This document shows, one piece after another, positions 51,701 to 60,834 of a DNA stretch of 64,000 nt. Each line of letters starts with the position of its first letter. Position 1 is the stretch's first letter. The position numbers and the translations under genes were made by a program. The DNA comes from Sorex araneus (taxonomy: Eukaryota > Chordata > Mammalia > Eulipotyphla > Soricidae): assembly GCF_027595985.1 (NCBI RefSeq), contig NC_073303.1:25432681-25496680 (forward strand), written 5' to 3'. The notes under the pieces were generated by a model, which did not search any database, was not told the DNA's origin, and was given only the letters and a program-made list of their open reading frames with translations.

Positions 51701-54700
51701 AAGCACCGTCTCCGCTGCACTATCTCTCTTGTACCCCTCTCAACTCCACAGACACCTCCATCCTGTTGGAGCACCTTGAGGATGCCCACACAGAGGCTGA
51801 TGAGCCTCAGGGGAAGGCGGCTGGGGTGGAGACTGGGGTCAACTCCATTTGCGCCTGGGTCAGAGCCTCTAGGCTGTGGAAGTGAACCAGTTGGTCTGGA
51901 GGTCAGCGGAGACCCCAGGCTGTGGACAGACACCCAGATGGAAAGAAGGCTGGGACGTGATGACTGCTTTCAGCTTTCATCCCAGAGAGAACCGGACGAA
52001 GGACTCTGGGGAAAGGCGGAACCCGGGCAGCAGGCCGCCTCCTTGCTGAACTGGGTTCTCCGTGTAGGGGAGAGTCTTCATTGCTAGCTAGCTGCCAAGG
52101 TAAAATCCACACATTTGGTTTGGGATATAAAACACATAGCTTGAGGGGCCAGAGCGATAACATAGCGGGTAGGGTGTTTGCCTTGCACGCGGCTGACCTG
52201 GGTTCGATTCCCAACATCCCATATAGTCCTCTGAGCACCGCCAGGAGTGATTCCTGAGTGCAGAGCCAGGAGTAACCCCTGTGCATCACCGGGTGTGACC
52301 CAAAAAGCAAAACCAACAACAACAACAACAAAAATACATAGCTTGAGAGTATTACCTAAGGACAGTGGAAATGAGGGCCAGGAGGACTGGCCCACAGTTG
52401 GAAGCTTGCCACAAGTCGGGGGTAGGGCTAGAGGGAGCAGGTGGGATAAAGAAGGGACCACTATGACAACAAGCCTTAGAAATGATGACTCTGGACAAGA
52501 ACTGAGTGCTAAAAGGAGGTAAAGGAATATATATGATAACCTTTCAGTACTTGTATTGGAAACCATAATGCCCAAAAGGAATGAGAGGGGGAGGGAGGAG
52601 GAAAAGTGCCTGCTTGCCCTATGTGGAAGCAGACGGGGGGGGGGGGGGGGGGAGGAAGGAGAGGGAGGAATGGAAGAAGTGAAAGTGGGAACATGTGGTG
52701 GGAAATGTACACTGGTGAAGGGAGGGCGTTGGAACATTGTATGACCCAAATGCAATCATGAACAACTTTGTAACTGTGTATCTCACTCTCACAATGATTT
52801 AATCAAAAAAAGAAAGAAAGAAAAAGAAGAGAAGGAAAAAATATCAACATGGTTGGGAATCACCACCTAGGAAAACTGAGGGGACCTTGAGGTGAAGAAG
52901 AGGCAGCCAACAAGTGCAGGGCTAGAGACCTTTCTTTCTTTCTTTTGTTTTTCCCCCTAAAAGTTTGATTTGATCATTGTGTGATTGTAACCCGAACATG
53001 AAAGCTTGTAACTATCTCACGGTGATTCAATAAAATTAAAAAAAAAAAGTTTGATGCCAAAAACTGTAATTGTACAAATATCAAACAGCAGGATGGGGAG
53101 ATGGTTAAACAGGGGGAGGGCTCAGGCAGTGCTGCTGCCGGGGTTAGAAATGGATGCGGGAAGGGGCCAGAGCGATAGTACAGAGGGCAGGGCATTTGCC
53201 TTGCACGTGGCCAACCTGGGTTCGATCCCTGGCATCCCATATGGTCCCCCAAGCACCGCCAGGAATAATTCCTGACTGCAAAGCCAGGAGTAACCCCTGA
53301 GCATCGCTGGGTGTAACCCAAAAAGAAAAAAAAAAAAAGAAATGGATGCGGGCCTTCTTGCAAGGGGTGGCAGCCCCGTGGGCCCTACAGCCCGGAGCCC
53401 ACTCCAGCGGACACGCCCTGGAGCTACCACCCCCCTCTTGGGAAGCCCCAAACCACGTGGGCATGGGAACAGGAAGTAACCGATGCCTATGCGCATGCGC
53501 ATAAGGGTGACCAACATGGCAGAGCGCGCCTGAGCCCACGTGTTCCTGCAGCAAGAGAGGAAACCGCTCCTGGCATCGGTAAGGAGGCGCTTTCTGAGTG
53601 GGGTTAAAGACAGACCTCAAATTACGAACTATATGTTTCAGTTCAAGATGTTTAAAAACATATTTTCAAAACGATATTTTGCCCATTCATGTATTCTCTG
53701 CTTTCCCCACCACAGCCCCCGTCCATTGGCATGTGTAGGGCTATGTGGATTCAAGGTAAAGCCACAGTGAAAAATCAGTGAACCAAGGCCAGAGAGAGAG
53801 CAAGGTGGAGTGCATGCCTTGCATGCGGAAGGCCCGGGCTGCATCTCTTGCACCGTCTAGCACTGCGGAACAGTTCCTGAACCCTACTGAGGAAGGCCCC
53901 AAAACACAAAGTAAAACAAAAGAAGAGAAGCGAATTAATAACCTGGTGGACAGGCGTCAGGTAATGCTGGACCCTGGTTTCAGAGGTTAGGTTTGATTGA
54001 CATGAAGTGATCAAGCTCTCTTTGTCTGAGTTCTGGGTAGGAATGTTTTGTTTTAGTGTTTGTTTTGTTTTTCTACTGCCCATATACAAATTTTGGAGAG
54101 GACTTGGTGGTTGGGCCGCACTCAGAAGTGTTCAGGACAACTCCCAGGCCGATGGTGGTGGTGGAGGAAAGAGGCGTGGTTTGCTTCTCAGATCCAGGGA
54201 TCATGTGGTACTGAGGATGGAATCTGAGTCAGCCATGTGCAAGGCAGGTGTTTTAACCCTCTGTACACCCTCTGTACTATTTCTCCGGCCCCAATGTTTG
54301 TACATTTTATTTTTCAAAAATTTGGTGGGGGTGGGGGGCAGAGGGTGTTTGGGCCACACCTGGTGGTGCTCAGGGCTTACATCTGGCTCTCAGGGAAACT
54401 TAGGGTGTGCCGGGGATCTTGCCCACGGCACTGTCGCCCTGCTGGTACATTTTAAATGTTGATTTTTTTTTCCCTTTCTTTTTGGGTCACACCCAGCAAT
54501 GCACAAGGCTTACTCCTGGCTCTGCACTCAGGAATTACCCCTGGCGGTGCTCAGGGGATCATATGGGATGCTAAGAATTGAACCCGGGTTGGCTGCGTGC
54601 AAGGCAAACGCCCTACCCGCTATGCTATCGTTCCAGCCCCCCTAAATGTTGATTTTTAATTGGTGATTTAATTTGGGAGAAATGTTAAAGGGAGAGTTGG

Positions 54701-57540
54701 AGGTCAAGGAAGAGGTATTTTTTGATAAAAGTGCAAAGGCATGGAATTTGCTAGGAATAAAGGGAAGGAGCTGGGGGAGCCCTTTCAGACAGAGGGCCTT
54801 AGGAAGAATGGGGTGCTAGACAGAGACTGGCCCAGATTATAGACTGGACTCGCTGGCAGGAAGCCAGGAAAGGATGGGTAAGGAGACAGGTACATCTGGC
54901 AGTAGATGCAGAGGACGTTTGGGAGAGGACGTTTCTCTACATAGTAGTAAAGAAGCCACCAGTGGCCCAGGTGCTGGCCTCTGACCAACTCAGCATAGGG
55001 CAGTGGGGGTGGTGAGGGAGTGATAATAAATGTTGAGTCTTGGGGGGATGGGGTGCGGGTGTCAGGAGGGATACTAGGAACATTGGTGGTAGAGAATGGG
55101 TAACGGTGAAGGGATGGGTACTCGATCATTGTATGACTTGAAACATAATCACAGAAGTTTGTAAGTCTGTAACTGTATCCCATGGTGATTCATTAAAAAA
55201 AAAAAAAAAGTTTAGTCTTTATACGTGATTCCAGGGCACAGTACTTAAAATTTCTTGGAATTTCCCGATTGACACATCTTTTGGTTATTTATAGGTAACA
55301 AAGGAATCACCTAATGTAAGTGCCTCTCCACCCCTGAGTTTATGCTAGTAAAGTGACCTTAGAGTGCTTCCAGATGGGGACTGGGGACCAGGAAGCTCAA
55401 GCAGGCTTAGAGGGCGGAGTTTGCAACAATCTCCCTACTGGCTGGGGAGAAAAGCGAATCATGGGGTCACTGAGTTATAATCACCATGGGCCAGTGCTAA
55501 ATCAGTCGTGTCTACAGAGTAAATGGCCCTCAGCCCCCTGACAGAGTCCAGGTGATTTCTGGGATGGGGAGAACGTGCAGGTGGCTGGGAACACCCTCTC
55601 CCCCAACCCCCATCCCGTGCCCTTGGCTATCTTCTGTTTGGTGCCCCCTCCTCTGTTGTAGAACAAACCGCCAATCCCCGCAACACGATTCTCCTGAGTT
55701 TGTTGAGTCAATCTTAGTGAATTCTCAAGGTGTCATGGAAGGGCAAAGAGCCAGGGACCCCGCCACCTGTCCAGCCAGGGATTTGTGGGTCCTCTGCTAA
55801 GACCAGGTGGACCATGTCAAGGGTGAGCTAGTTGGTATCTGAGAATCAGCGGATGTCAGAACCTTCGAGGATGCTTCCTGAGGTCTGGGGTCCAGAGCGA
55901 CTCTTGCACCCCCATTCTGTTTACTCTTGACATTCAAAGGTCTTTCTGGGCCTGGGAATCCGGGTGCTATTTTACCCACTTATTTCCAAAGAAAAACCTG
56001 CTTCTGGGTGACCAACCCAGGCCCTTCTCGCCTATAATTCAGGAGGCCGTGGGCAGCGAGCGGGTGGACTCCCTGCTGCTCGTTCTGGTGCTCACCTGGA
56101 TCTTAACCCTGAATTTCCTGATGCCAGAGAAAGCCTTAAGTGCGTTCAGAGCCTGGATTTTGACACAGTTGTCCTTGTCATCCAGCATGCAGCCCACCAG
56201 CCTGATGTCATCATTAGAGCAAGAGGAGGCCTGGAGTGTGCCAGAAGGAACAAAAGTCGGAGGCTAGGGCATGTTGGGTCACACTTGGAGGTCACCACTC
56301 CTCCCCTTCACCTCCTGAGTTGCAGTTACCCCTTAGCACAATCCCACCAGCAACCCGAGAGAGAGACACGTCCTATCCCCGGGACACAGTCTGGTCGGTC
56401 AAGGGCGGGGGGCGGGGAGGATAGTGCCACCCGGGCCGGCAGTGGCCCCGCCCTCACCTCAGCCTCCAGCAGGTACACACAGCGGGTGATGCTGTGCAGG
56501 ATCATGCTCTTGGTGAACTCGTCGTGGTTGTACTCCAAGGAGTTGAGGAGCTTCCGGAGCTCGCCCGAGTCCCGCCCGAGCCGCTCTCGCTCCACGGCCA
56601 AGCCTAGAGAGCCATCGCCAGTCACCTGGGGCCGGGGCACTGGGGCAGCGAGGACAGAAAGGGGCGGGGGAACGGGGAAGAAGAGCCCAGGGACACAGCT
56701 GCCATGCCCCTCCCTGAGAAGTCTTAGAGGCAGGACCTTGCTCGGGGCTAAAAGAAGGTTAAAGGGACTTCCTGCCCCGGCCCTGCCCTGTCCGGGTCTC
56801 AGGAATCCCAGGGAGGAAGGTGGAGCCCGGCAGCCTCGTGGCTTCCAGCAATGCTGAGCCTTTCCCACCACCCGCACGCGCCAGGGCTGTTCCGCAGCAG
56901 AAACAGAATCGGGACCCCCCACCCCTTTTTTTTTGTGTTTTGGTGGGGTTAGTGGTTAAACCCAGGGCCTCACAGGTGTGAGACAAACACTGTATCGATG
57001 AGCCACGCCCCCAGCCCTGGGGTCCCATTTTTAACCTGGTACCAATACGTTAGCTGCACTCAGGGAGGGTCAGGGCCACTTTCCCTTGGGGATAACCACC
57101 CACGTGACGTTTGCCAGGAGACCTTGTCCCGGGTGCTGGGGCGAAGCTAGAATTTGGAGACGGGCCAAGAGGGTTCCGAGACTCCGCCTGAGTGCCGCCC
57201 ACTCCCCCAGGGGCCCCGTGCTGGTGTCTCCGGCCCTAGGGCCCCGGTGTGGGAGGGTCGGAATTAGAGAGGGAGAGAGGCGAGGGGAAAGCGTCACCTT
57301 TGGGCCTTCCCATACTGGACGCCTCAGGAGCAGGCCCCCGGGGGCTAGAGCCCTCTCCCCAGGGACGGGGCACTCACGGGCGATGCAGACGGGGGAGTTG
57401 GAGAAGAAGGGAGGCTGGCATCGTAGGCCAGTCTTGATGGCCTTGTAGCAGAGGTAGATGGCTCCGGCGCCCGTGACCACGCTCACTACCACCTTCCGGA
57501 TGTCCAGTTGCTTCACACTGTGAGGGATACAAAAGCCCAT
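42908..57540 (-). CDS. ARMC12: ARMC12, armadillo repeat protein of the sperm mitochondrial sheath
   Basis: Six minus-strand exons join in frame to 343 aa (the human protein is about 340): 57540-57378, 56603-56458, 56230-56096, 46660-46487, 46366-46295 and 43249-42908. Every junction is GT-AG; intron 1 is phase 1 and the others phase 0. Residues 17-33 (VVVSVVTGAGAIYLCYK) form a hydrophobic N-terminal anchor. The rest is helical armadillo-type sequence, with well conserved blocks GRDSGELRKLLNSLE, MLDDKDN, LELISTIWD, PQLRRVMPALMEI and ALVIHPEEDVQIQACKVIVSL. In known biology it is testis-enriched and attaches to mitochondria during mitochondrial-sheath formation in spermatids. Intron 3 is 9.4 kb and full of repeats. 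The 3-prime UTR is very short: AATAAA lies 16 nt after the stop. Confidence 0.97.
43440..43611 (-). repeat. SOR SINE (ARMC12 intron 5)
   Basis: CTGCCACACTCAGCAATGC to TACTATCTCTTTGGCCC. Confidence 0.85.
43755..44180 (-). repeat. Two old SOR SINEs
   Basis: 43755-43942 (GGCATCCACACACCTGGTAG to GCTTTGCTCTGGCCC) and 44000-44180 (GGGGACACACCCAGCAGTAC to TCATCTCTCTGGTC). Confidence 0.75.
44276..44438 (-). repeat. SOR SINE with TSD
   Basis: ACTATATTAATTTTT flanks (44262 and 44441). Confidence 0.95.
44597..44827 (-). repeat. Long-body SINE inside the L1 end
   Basis: TGCTCATCGATATGCTC, GCATATCAGATACACCATGG, ending GCTATCACTTCAGCCCC. Confidence 0.9.
44878..45048 (-). repeat. SOR SINE inside the L1 end
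   Basis: CTCTCACAGTGTTT TSD at 44864 and 45051. Close to family consensus, with B box GAATCGAACCC. Confidence 0.96.
45104..45277 (+). repeat. SOR SINE inside the L1 end
   Basis: AAAAGAAATGTG TSD. Head-to-head with the previous copy, 55 bp apart. Confidence 0.96.
45391..45885. other. AT-rich intronic sequence
   Basis: May be more L1-derived DNA; no clear landmark. Confidence 0.35.
45886..46052 (+). repeat. SOR SINE, older
   Basis: GGAACTGGAGTGATGGGAC to CAGGTATAGCCCAAAC and an AAAC tail; 240 bp from ARMC12 exon 5. Confidence 0.8.
46790..46885 (-). repeat. Old tRNA-like SINE head
   Basis: GGGGCTAGGACCGCAACTC to CCATTGAGCCACCCCTCCCC. Confidence 0.5.
46966..47135 (-). repeat. SOR SINE with TSD
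   Basis: A perfect 18-bp TSD AAACCTGCCAACATTTTT lies at about 46950 and 47136. Confidence 0.96.
47341..47420 (+). repeat. SOR SINE, head only
   Basis: GGGGCCGGAGAGATAGTACAG to CGTATGGTCCCCTGATGG. Confidence 0.8.
47648..47965 (-). repeat. L1 3-prime end
   Basis: TTTTATTGAATCATGGTG, TCATACAATGTTCCAACACC, CTTCACCAGTGCACATTTCC. Confidence 0.85.
48269..48447 (+). repeat. SOR SINE with TSD
   Basis: AGAGTTCATAYATCCTG flanks at 48251 and 48448. Confidence 0.95.
48681..48775. repeat. (CT)n(TA)n(CA)n compound microsatellite
   Basis: CT to 48704, TA to 48749, then short CA. Confidence 0.95.
48785..48936 (-). repeat. SOR SINE, older
   Basis: GGGGGCCACACCGGCAGTGC to GTCTCTCCCTAGCCCC. Confidence 0.8.
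49150..49305 (-). repeat. SOR SINE, older
   Basis: GTGGTCGTGCCCAGCAATGC to CTATCTCTCCGGCCC. Confidence 0.82.
49528..49698 (-). repeat. SOR SINE
   Basis: CTCATCCGTTTTT before and CTCATCCATTTTT after; near consensus. Confidence 0.95.
49747..49945 (+). repeat. SOR SINE with internal duplication
   Basis: Head-to-head with the previous copy. The CCTGAGCACTG...AATT segment occurs twice (about 49836 and 49855). Confidence 0.92.
49995..50154 (-). repeat. SOR SINE
   Basis: GGGTCACACCCGGCAATGTTC to TATCTCTCCAGCCCC, inserted in or beside the old L1. Confidence 0.9.
50170..50840 (-). repeat. Ancient L1 fragment
   Basis: AGCAAAGCTGCTATGAACAA, AAATGCCCAGGAGTGTTAC and AGTTTCTCTACATCCTCACC match the antisense of the ORF2 end of old mammalian L1s. 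A SOR copy interrupts it. Confidence 0.8.
50456..50640 (+). repeat. SOR SINE with TSD, inside the ancient L1
   Basis: GAAATGGATGA flanks. GTGATAGCA is doubled in the head. Confidence 0.93.
50850..51042 (-). repeat. SOR SINE, older
   Basis: GAGCCATACCTGGTTGTGC to TATCTCTCTGTTCTC. Confidence 0.75.
51043..51572. other. Unassigned ARMC12 intron 3 sequence
   Basis: No repeat recognised over about 530 bp. Confidence 0.35.
51573..51738 (-). repeat. SOR SINE, older
   Basis: GGGGGCCACAACCAGTGATGC to CTATCTCTCTTGTACCCC. Confidence 0.8.
52145..52331 (+). repeat. SOR SINE with TSD
   Basis: ACATAGCTTGA flanks (52134 and 52335); tail CCAACAACAACAACAAC. Confidence 0.93.
52360..52815 (+). repeat. Shrew L1 3-prime UTR
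   Basis: A G-rich body, then TGTACACTGGTGAAGGGAGG, GAACATTGTATGACCC and ATGATTTAATCAAAAAAAG. An 18-G run sits at 52635-52652. Confidence 0.8.
52970..53044 (+). repeat. Miniature L1-tail insertion with TSD
   Basis: Only about 75 bp of L1 end (TGTGATTGTAACCCGAAC, GGTGATTCAATAAAATT, poly-A) between copies of AAAAGTTTGAT at 52959 and 53045. Confidence 0.85.
53164..53337 (+). repeat. SOR SINE with TSD
   Basis: AGAAATGGATGCGGG flanks at 53147 and 53338. Confidence 0.95.
53470..53580 (+). promoter_or_regulatory. ETS-NRF1-YY1 promoter-like module with splice donor in ARMC12 intron 3
   Basis: CAGGAAGT (53470-53477), the perfect NRF1 palindrome TGCGCATGCGCA (53490-53501) and CCAACATGGC (53511-53520) lie in the order and spacing of compact housekeeping promoters. 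From the ATG at 53516 the frame is M-A-E-R-A, TGA, then open for 15 codons to a donor TCG|GTAAGG at 53579. A possible 41-nt exon with strong acceptor and donor lies at about 53716-53756. No gene identity is recognised. Confidence 0.45.
53784..53927 (+). repeat. SOR SINE, old
   Basis: AGGCCAGAGAGAGAGCAAGG to GGCCCCAAAACACAAAG. Confidence 0.7.
54095..54443 (-). repeat. Two old SOR SINEs
   Basis: 54095-54293 (GGGCCGCACTCAGAAGTG to TATTTCTCCGGCCCC) and 54340-54443 (GGGCCACACCTGGTGGTGC to CACTGTCGCCCTGCTGG). Confidence 0.72.
54466..54641 (-). repeat. SOR SINE with TSD
   Basis: TAAATGTTGATTTTT flanks (54452 and 54643). Confidence 0.95.
54790..55212 (+). repeat. L1-like 3-prime end
   Basis: GGTAACGGTGAAGGGATGGG, CGATCATTGTATGACTTG and CCATGGTGATTCATT then poly-A. 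Confidence 0.8.
55213..56095. other. Repeat-poor end of ARMC12 intron 3
   Basis: No SINE and no extra ARMC12 exon recognised between the L1 end and exon 3. Confidence 0.4.
56930..57020 (-). repeat. Old tRNA-like SINE head in ARMC12 intron 1
   Basis: GGTTAAACCCAGGGCCTCAC to GAGCCACGCCCCCAGCCC, the clearest copy of the non-SOR family. Confidence 0.6.
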
Positions 57541-57837
57541 ATCTTCAAGTGCTGCCCGGTGCCCAGGTGGGAGCGAGGCCTGAGGCACCTGGGAAGGGCC
57601 TCCCGGAACTAGAACCCTGAGCGCCGCCAACCAGGGTACCAGAATCGGAACCCCGGGCAACAAAGGACACTGGGGCAATGATTGGGCGGCCAGTGTGTCT
57701 GAAGACAGCAAGGTTTGGCGTTGGGGGGCCGGCCGGTGAGGGCCAAGATTTGAGGGGAGCGTGCCTTTCCGCCCTCTTCTTTAGGGGAGCCAGGTTGGTG
57801 GGGGAGGCGGAGGGGGGGCCGTGAGGCTGCCTGTCCT

Positions 57838-57853
57838 CCATTAGAGGGCAGCA
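57838..57853 (+). promoter_or_regulatory. CTCF-like motif upstream of ARMC12
   Basis: CCATTAGAGGGCAGCA, near the CTCF core, 300 bp upstream of the ARMC12 start codon. Confidence 0.4.
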
Positions 57854-58235
57854 GAGGTCCAATTACTGGGCTAGGGCCCCCATGTCCACCCCCTCCGGGG
57901 GACCTTCCTCGGAGGGCGATTAGGGGAGTGTCCTCTGGCAGTCATGTCCCCTCATTCCCGGGGGCCCCCTGTCTTTTAATCGATTCAGCAGAGATCGACT
58001 CCCGGGCTTCTGTAGGCTCAGTGACACCCCCGCCCACACCCCCATCCTTGGAACAGCAGAGACAGCAGCTCAGTTTCAAGGTTGGCCGGCTCGCCAGCTC
58101 CAGCCCCTAGGGTGGAGGGTGCTGTGTCGCATGGGAAGGACAGGTACGGGGCTCCAGGCCTGCCCTTGCCTGTCTCCCTGCATTGGGTGACGGGGTGGAG
58201 GCTACCTGGCTCTAGAACTCCAGGGTTAGGATGCG

Positions 58236-58395
58236 CGCAGGGACCCAAGTGATTGTACAGCAGGCAGGGCACTTGCTTTGCACCCAGCCAACCCAGGTTG
58301 AATCCCCAGTGGCACATGTGGGACCCCAAGCACCACCTCCAAGTGTGACCTAAAAGCAAAAAAAAAAAAAAAAAGAAAGAAAGAAAGAAAAGAGA
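58236..58395 (+). repeat. SOR SINE, internally deleted
   Basis: GTGATTGTACAGCAGGCAGG to GTGTGACCTAAAAGC and poly-A/AAAG. Confidence 0.82.
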
Positions 58396-58671
58396 AAGAT
58401 CTGTCTGTTCCTGCCTAAATAGGGGGTCTTAAGGCTTGAGTCCCACCACAACCCCTCAGGCCGCTCACCCTTACCCAAGCGGAAGAGGGTCCAGCCTGGA
58501 GGGCCTGACCCCAGCCCAGCGACGGGGCAGGGGACACCAGAGCCTTTCTTCTGCTCCTTGAGCAGCCCCGTCCTCAACCTTGCGGGTTACGGAACAGGGC
58601 TGAGCTTCACCTGCCTGGCTCTGAACGGGTGAGAAGTGGACCCAGGCTCTGGGCCTGGGCTGCAGCTGGGC

Positions 58672-58790
58672 TTGTGTTTGTGTTGTTTTGCTCCGGGGCC
58701 ACGCCCAGCGGGTGGGGCCTGGGGAACCAGGCGTGCTGGGGATTGATCCAGGACCTCTGGCATGCACTCTGCCCATTGGAACTCTCTCTC
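58672..58790 (-). repeat. SOR SINE, truncated
   Basis: GGGGCCACGCCCAGCGGGTG to CCATTGGAACTCTCTC. Confidence 0.65.
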
Positions 58791-59294
58791 TTTCCTCTCC
58801 CTCTCCCTCTCTCTCCCCTGCAGCTGGGCTTGAGGGAGGTAGGGAAACAGGAAGTCAGCATCCCCGTTAAACTGAAGTCTTCACCCGTTGTACCCAGTCC
58901 ACAAGAAACCCCCCATGAGCTGACCACTCTCTTCCTGCCCTCTCTTTCAGCATCAGCCTCCTCATGGCTCATTCCTGTCACTCTGTCAAGTCCAGGGTGG
59001 AATGGGGGCCCACAGGGACTCCCTGCAGAGCACTTTGATGAGTGGAGACCCCAAGGCCTACCCACTGCCGAAGGACTGCCCCCTAGTCCCCCCACAGCCA
59101 ATGAACTCCCACAGGGAAAGACAGCTTGGCGTGGAGGCTTCCCTGGGATGACTGTGGAGACAGCCTTCGGCACACGGTCCAGCCATTGGTCCTCTGGGGT
59201 GGGACCCTGAGCGAGTGGCCTCTTTGTCCCATGGGAGTTGACCGACTGCACACGGGCCTCACAGCCTAAGTAAACAAGATGTATTTCCATTCTT

Positions 59295-59660
59295 TTTATT
59301 TTTAAAATGGGAGTAGGGATGAGGGATGGGGATGATCACACCTGGCAGTGCTCCCGGCTCATTCCGGGCAGGGATCACTTCTGCTGGTGCTCAGGTGACC
59401 AGCGAGGCGGTGTCAGGGACTGACTTCATGTGCCCTGCCGGCTTGCACTTTCTCTGGCTCCATGTGCCTGTTCCATTTTTTTTGGGGGAGGTTGGGGTTT
59501 GGGGCCACATCTGGCTGTGCTCAGGGCTTACTCCTGGCTCTGTGCCCAGGGGTCACTTCTTGCAGTACTTGAGGAATCATTGGGGGTGCCAGGGATCAAA
59601 CTGGGCTCTGCCGCATGCCAGGTAAACGCCTTATCTACTATCCTAGCTGTCTGATCCCTG
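59295..59660 (-). repeat. Two old SOR SINEs
   Basis: 59295-59425 (GATCACACCTGGCAGTGC to TGTCAGGGACTGAC) and 59472-59660 (GGGGCCACATCTGGCTGTGC to CTAGCTGTCTGATCCC). Confidence 0.72.
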
Positions 59661-60294
59661 GGTCTGTTCCTTCAAGACCTCCAAAGGATCGTCACTGGCT
59701 CTTGGTTCATAACCTCTGGCCTGCTGTATTTAAAGTTCTGTTGCATTTGGTTCTGCCTTTCAATGATTCAGAAGATAGGGCACGGTCTTCCCCATGTGTC
59801 ATCTTTACTAGTGCACAGCATGAGGGGAAAATAAAGACAGGAATGTCCCTGCTGCTCCAGAATCAATGGCAGTCATTTGGTTGGGGGGGGCGCGGGGGAA
59901 ACGGCTGCTTTTGATTCAGACAGTGTCTTTTCTTACTTAGAGAACTAAAATGCGCCTGGTCTGACGAAACGATGGTAATAATAGATGGTAGTTGTGTTTT
60001 GAAAGTTCTTAGGGAGCATAAACGAAAAGCTGCAACTCTTTATGGGAACTTGGCTTTTGTTTTGTTTCTTGTTCTGCTTTTTTTTCGGTCAAATCCAGAA
60101 ATCTGGAACGACCGGCTAGAGAACTCTTCGATTATAAACACACGCTGCCAGCCCTGATTTTCTTCCCTGGCCTCAGCGGAGGACGTGGACGCCCTGGCCA
60201 GCATCTCTCCTTGCCAACGGCACTCTGAACAGCGATGTTCTCCGTGGATTAGCTGCAGCTGAGCCTGTGCTGGCACTAGCCAGGCGGCAGGGTT

Positions 60295-60425
60295 CAAAAC
60301 CAGTTCAGCCACTGACTTTGCCATTTTGTGCCTCATTTTCCCCATGTATAAAGCGATAGTAATAATATGGGGGTTGGGGGGGTGGGGCGAGGTTTAAGTA
60401 CCTGGAACAGTGCCAGCACACGCTT
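60295..60425 (+). repeat. MIR relic
   Basis: GTGCCTCATTTTCCCCATG and CTGGAACAGTGCCAGCACAC match the sense MIR core; the middle has a G-rich insertion. Confidence 0.55.
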
Positions 60426-60834
60426 AGCCAAGGTCGAATATACTGTAATTGCTACTAAAAGTAGGTTTCATCTGGACCGAAAATGTTGGTGCTGGAAGCC
60501 GGTGACTGTGAAGGTAAAAGCAGAAGGTTCTCAAAGAGGCCTGGGAAGTACTTAACTCGGCTCCCCCGTCACACATACCCCTTCCCGGCCTTCCACTTCC
60601 CTGCCGCCACCCTAGATGATCCTCCGGCCAGTCAACTTCAATCCTGAAAACCAACCACTGAACCGTTCTGAGAGACTTTAAAGTCTCTTTGAAGCACCCA
60701 CCGCACCCCGAAACACGTAAAGCTCCCCAGTGCCCCTGCCCCATCTCTCTGAGCTTTGGTCCCTACTACTCCCCCTCCAAGCTGTGAAACTCAAACCACC
60801 TCCACATTACCCCTGACTAGGGCTAAGGAGGCTA

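Noticed and set aside
58607-59290. Overlapping frames of 227 and 193 codons upstream of ARMC12
   Set aside because: Both run through a SINE relic and have no recognisable domain or splice context.
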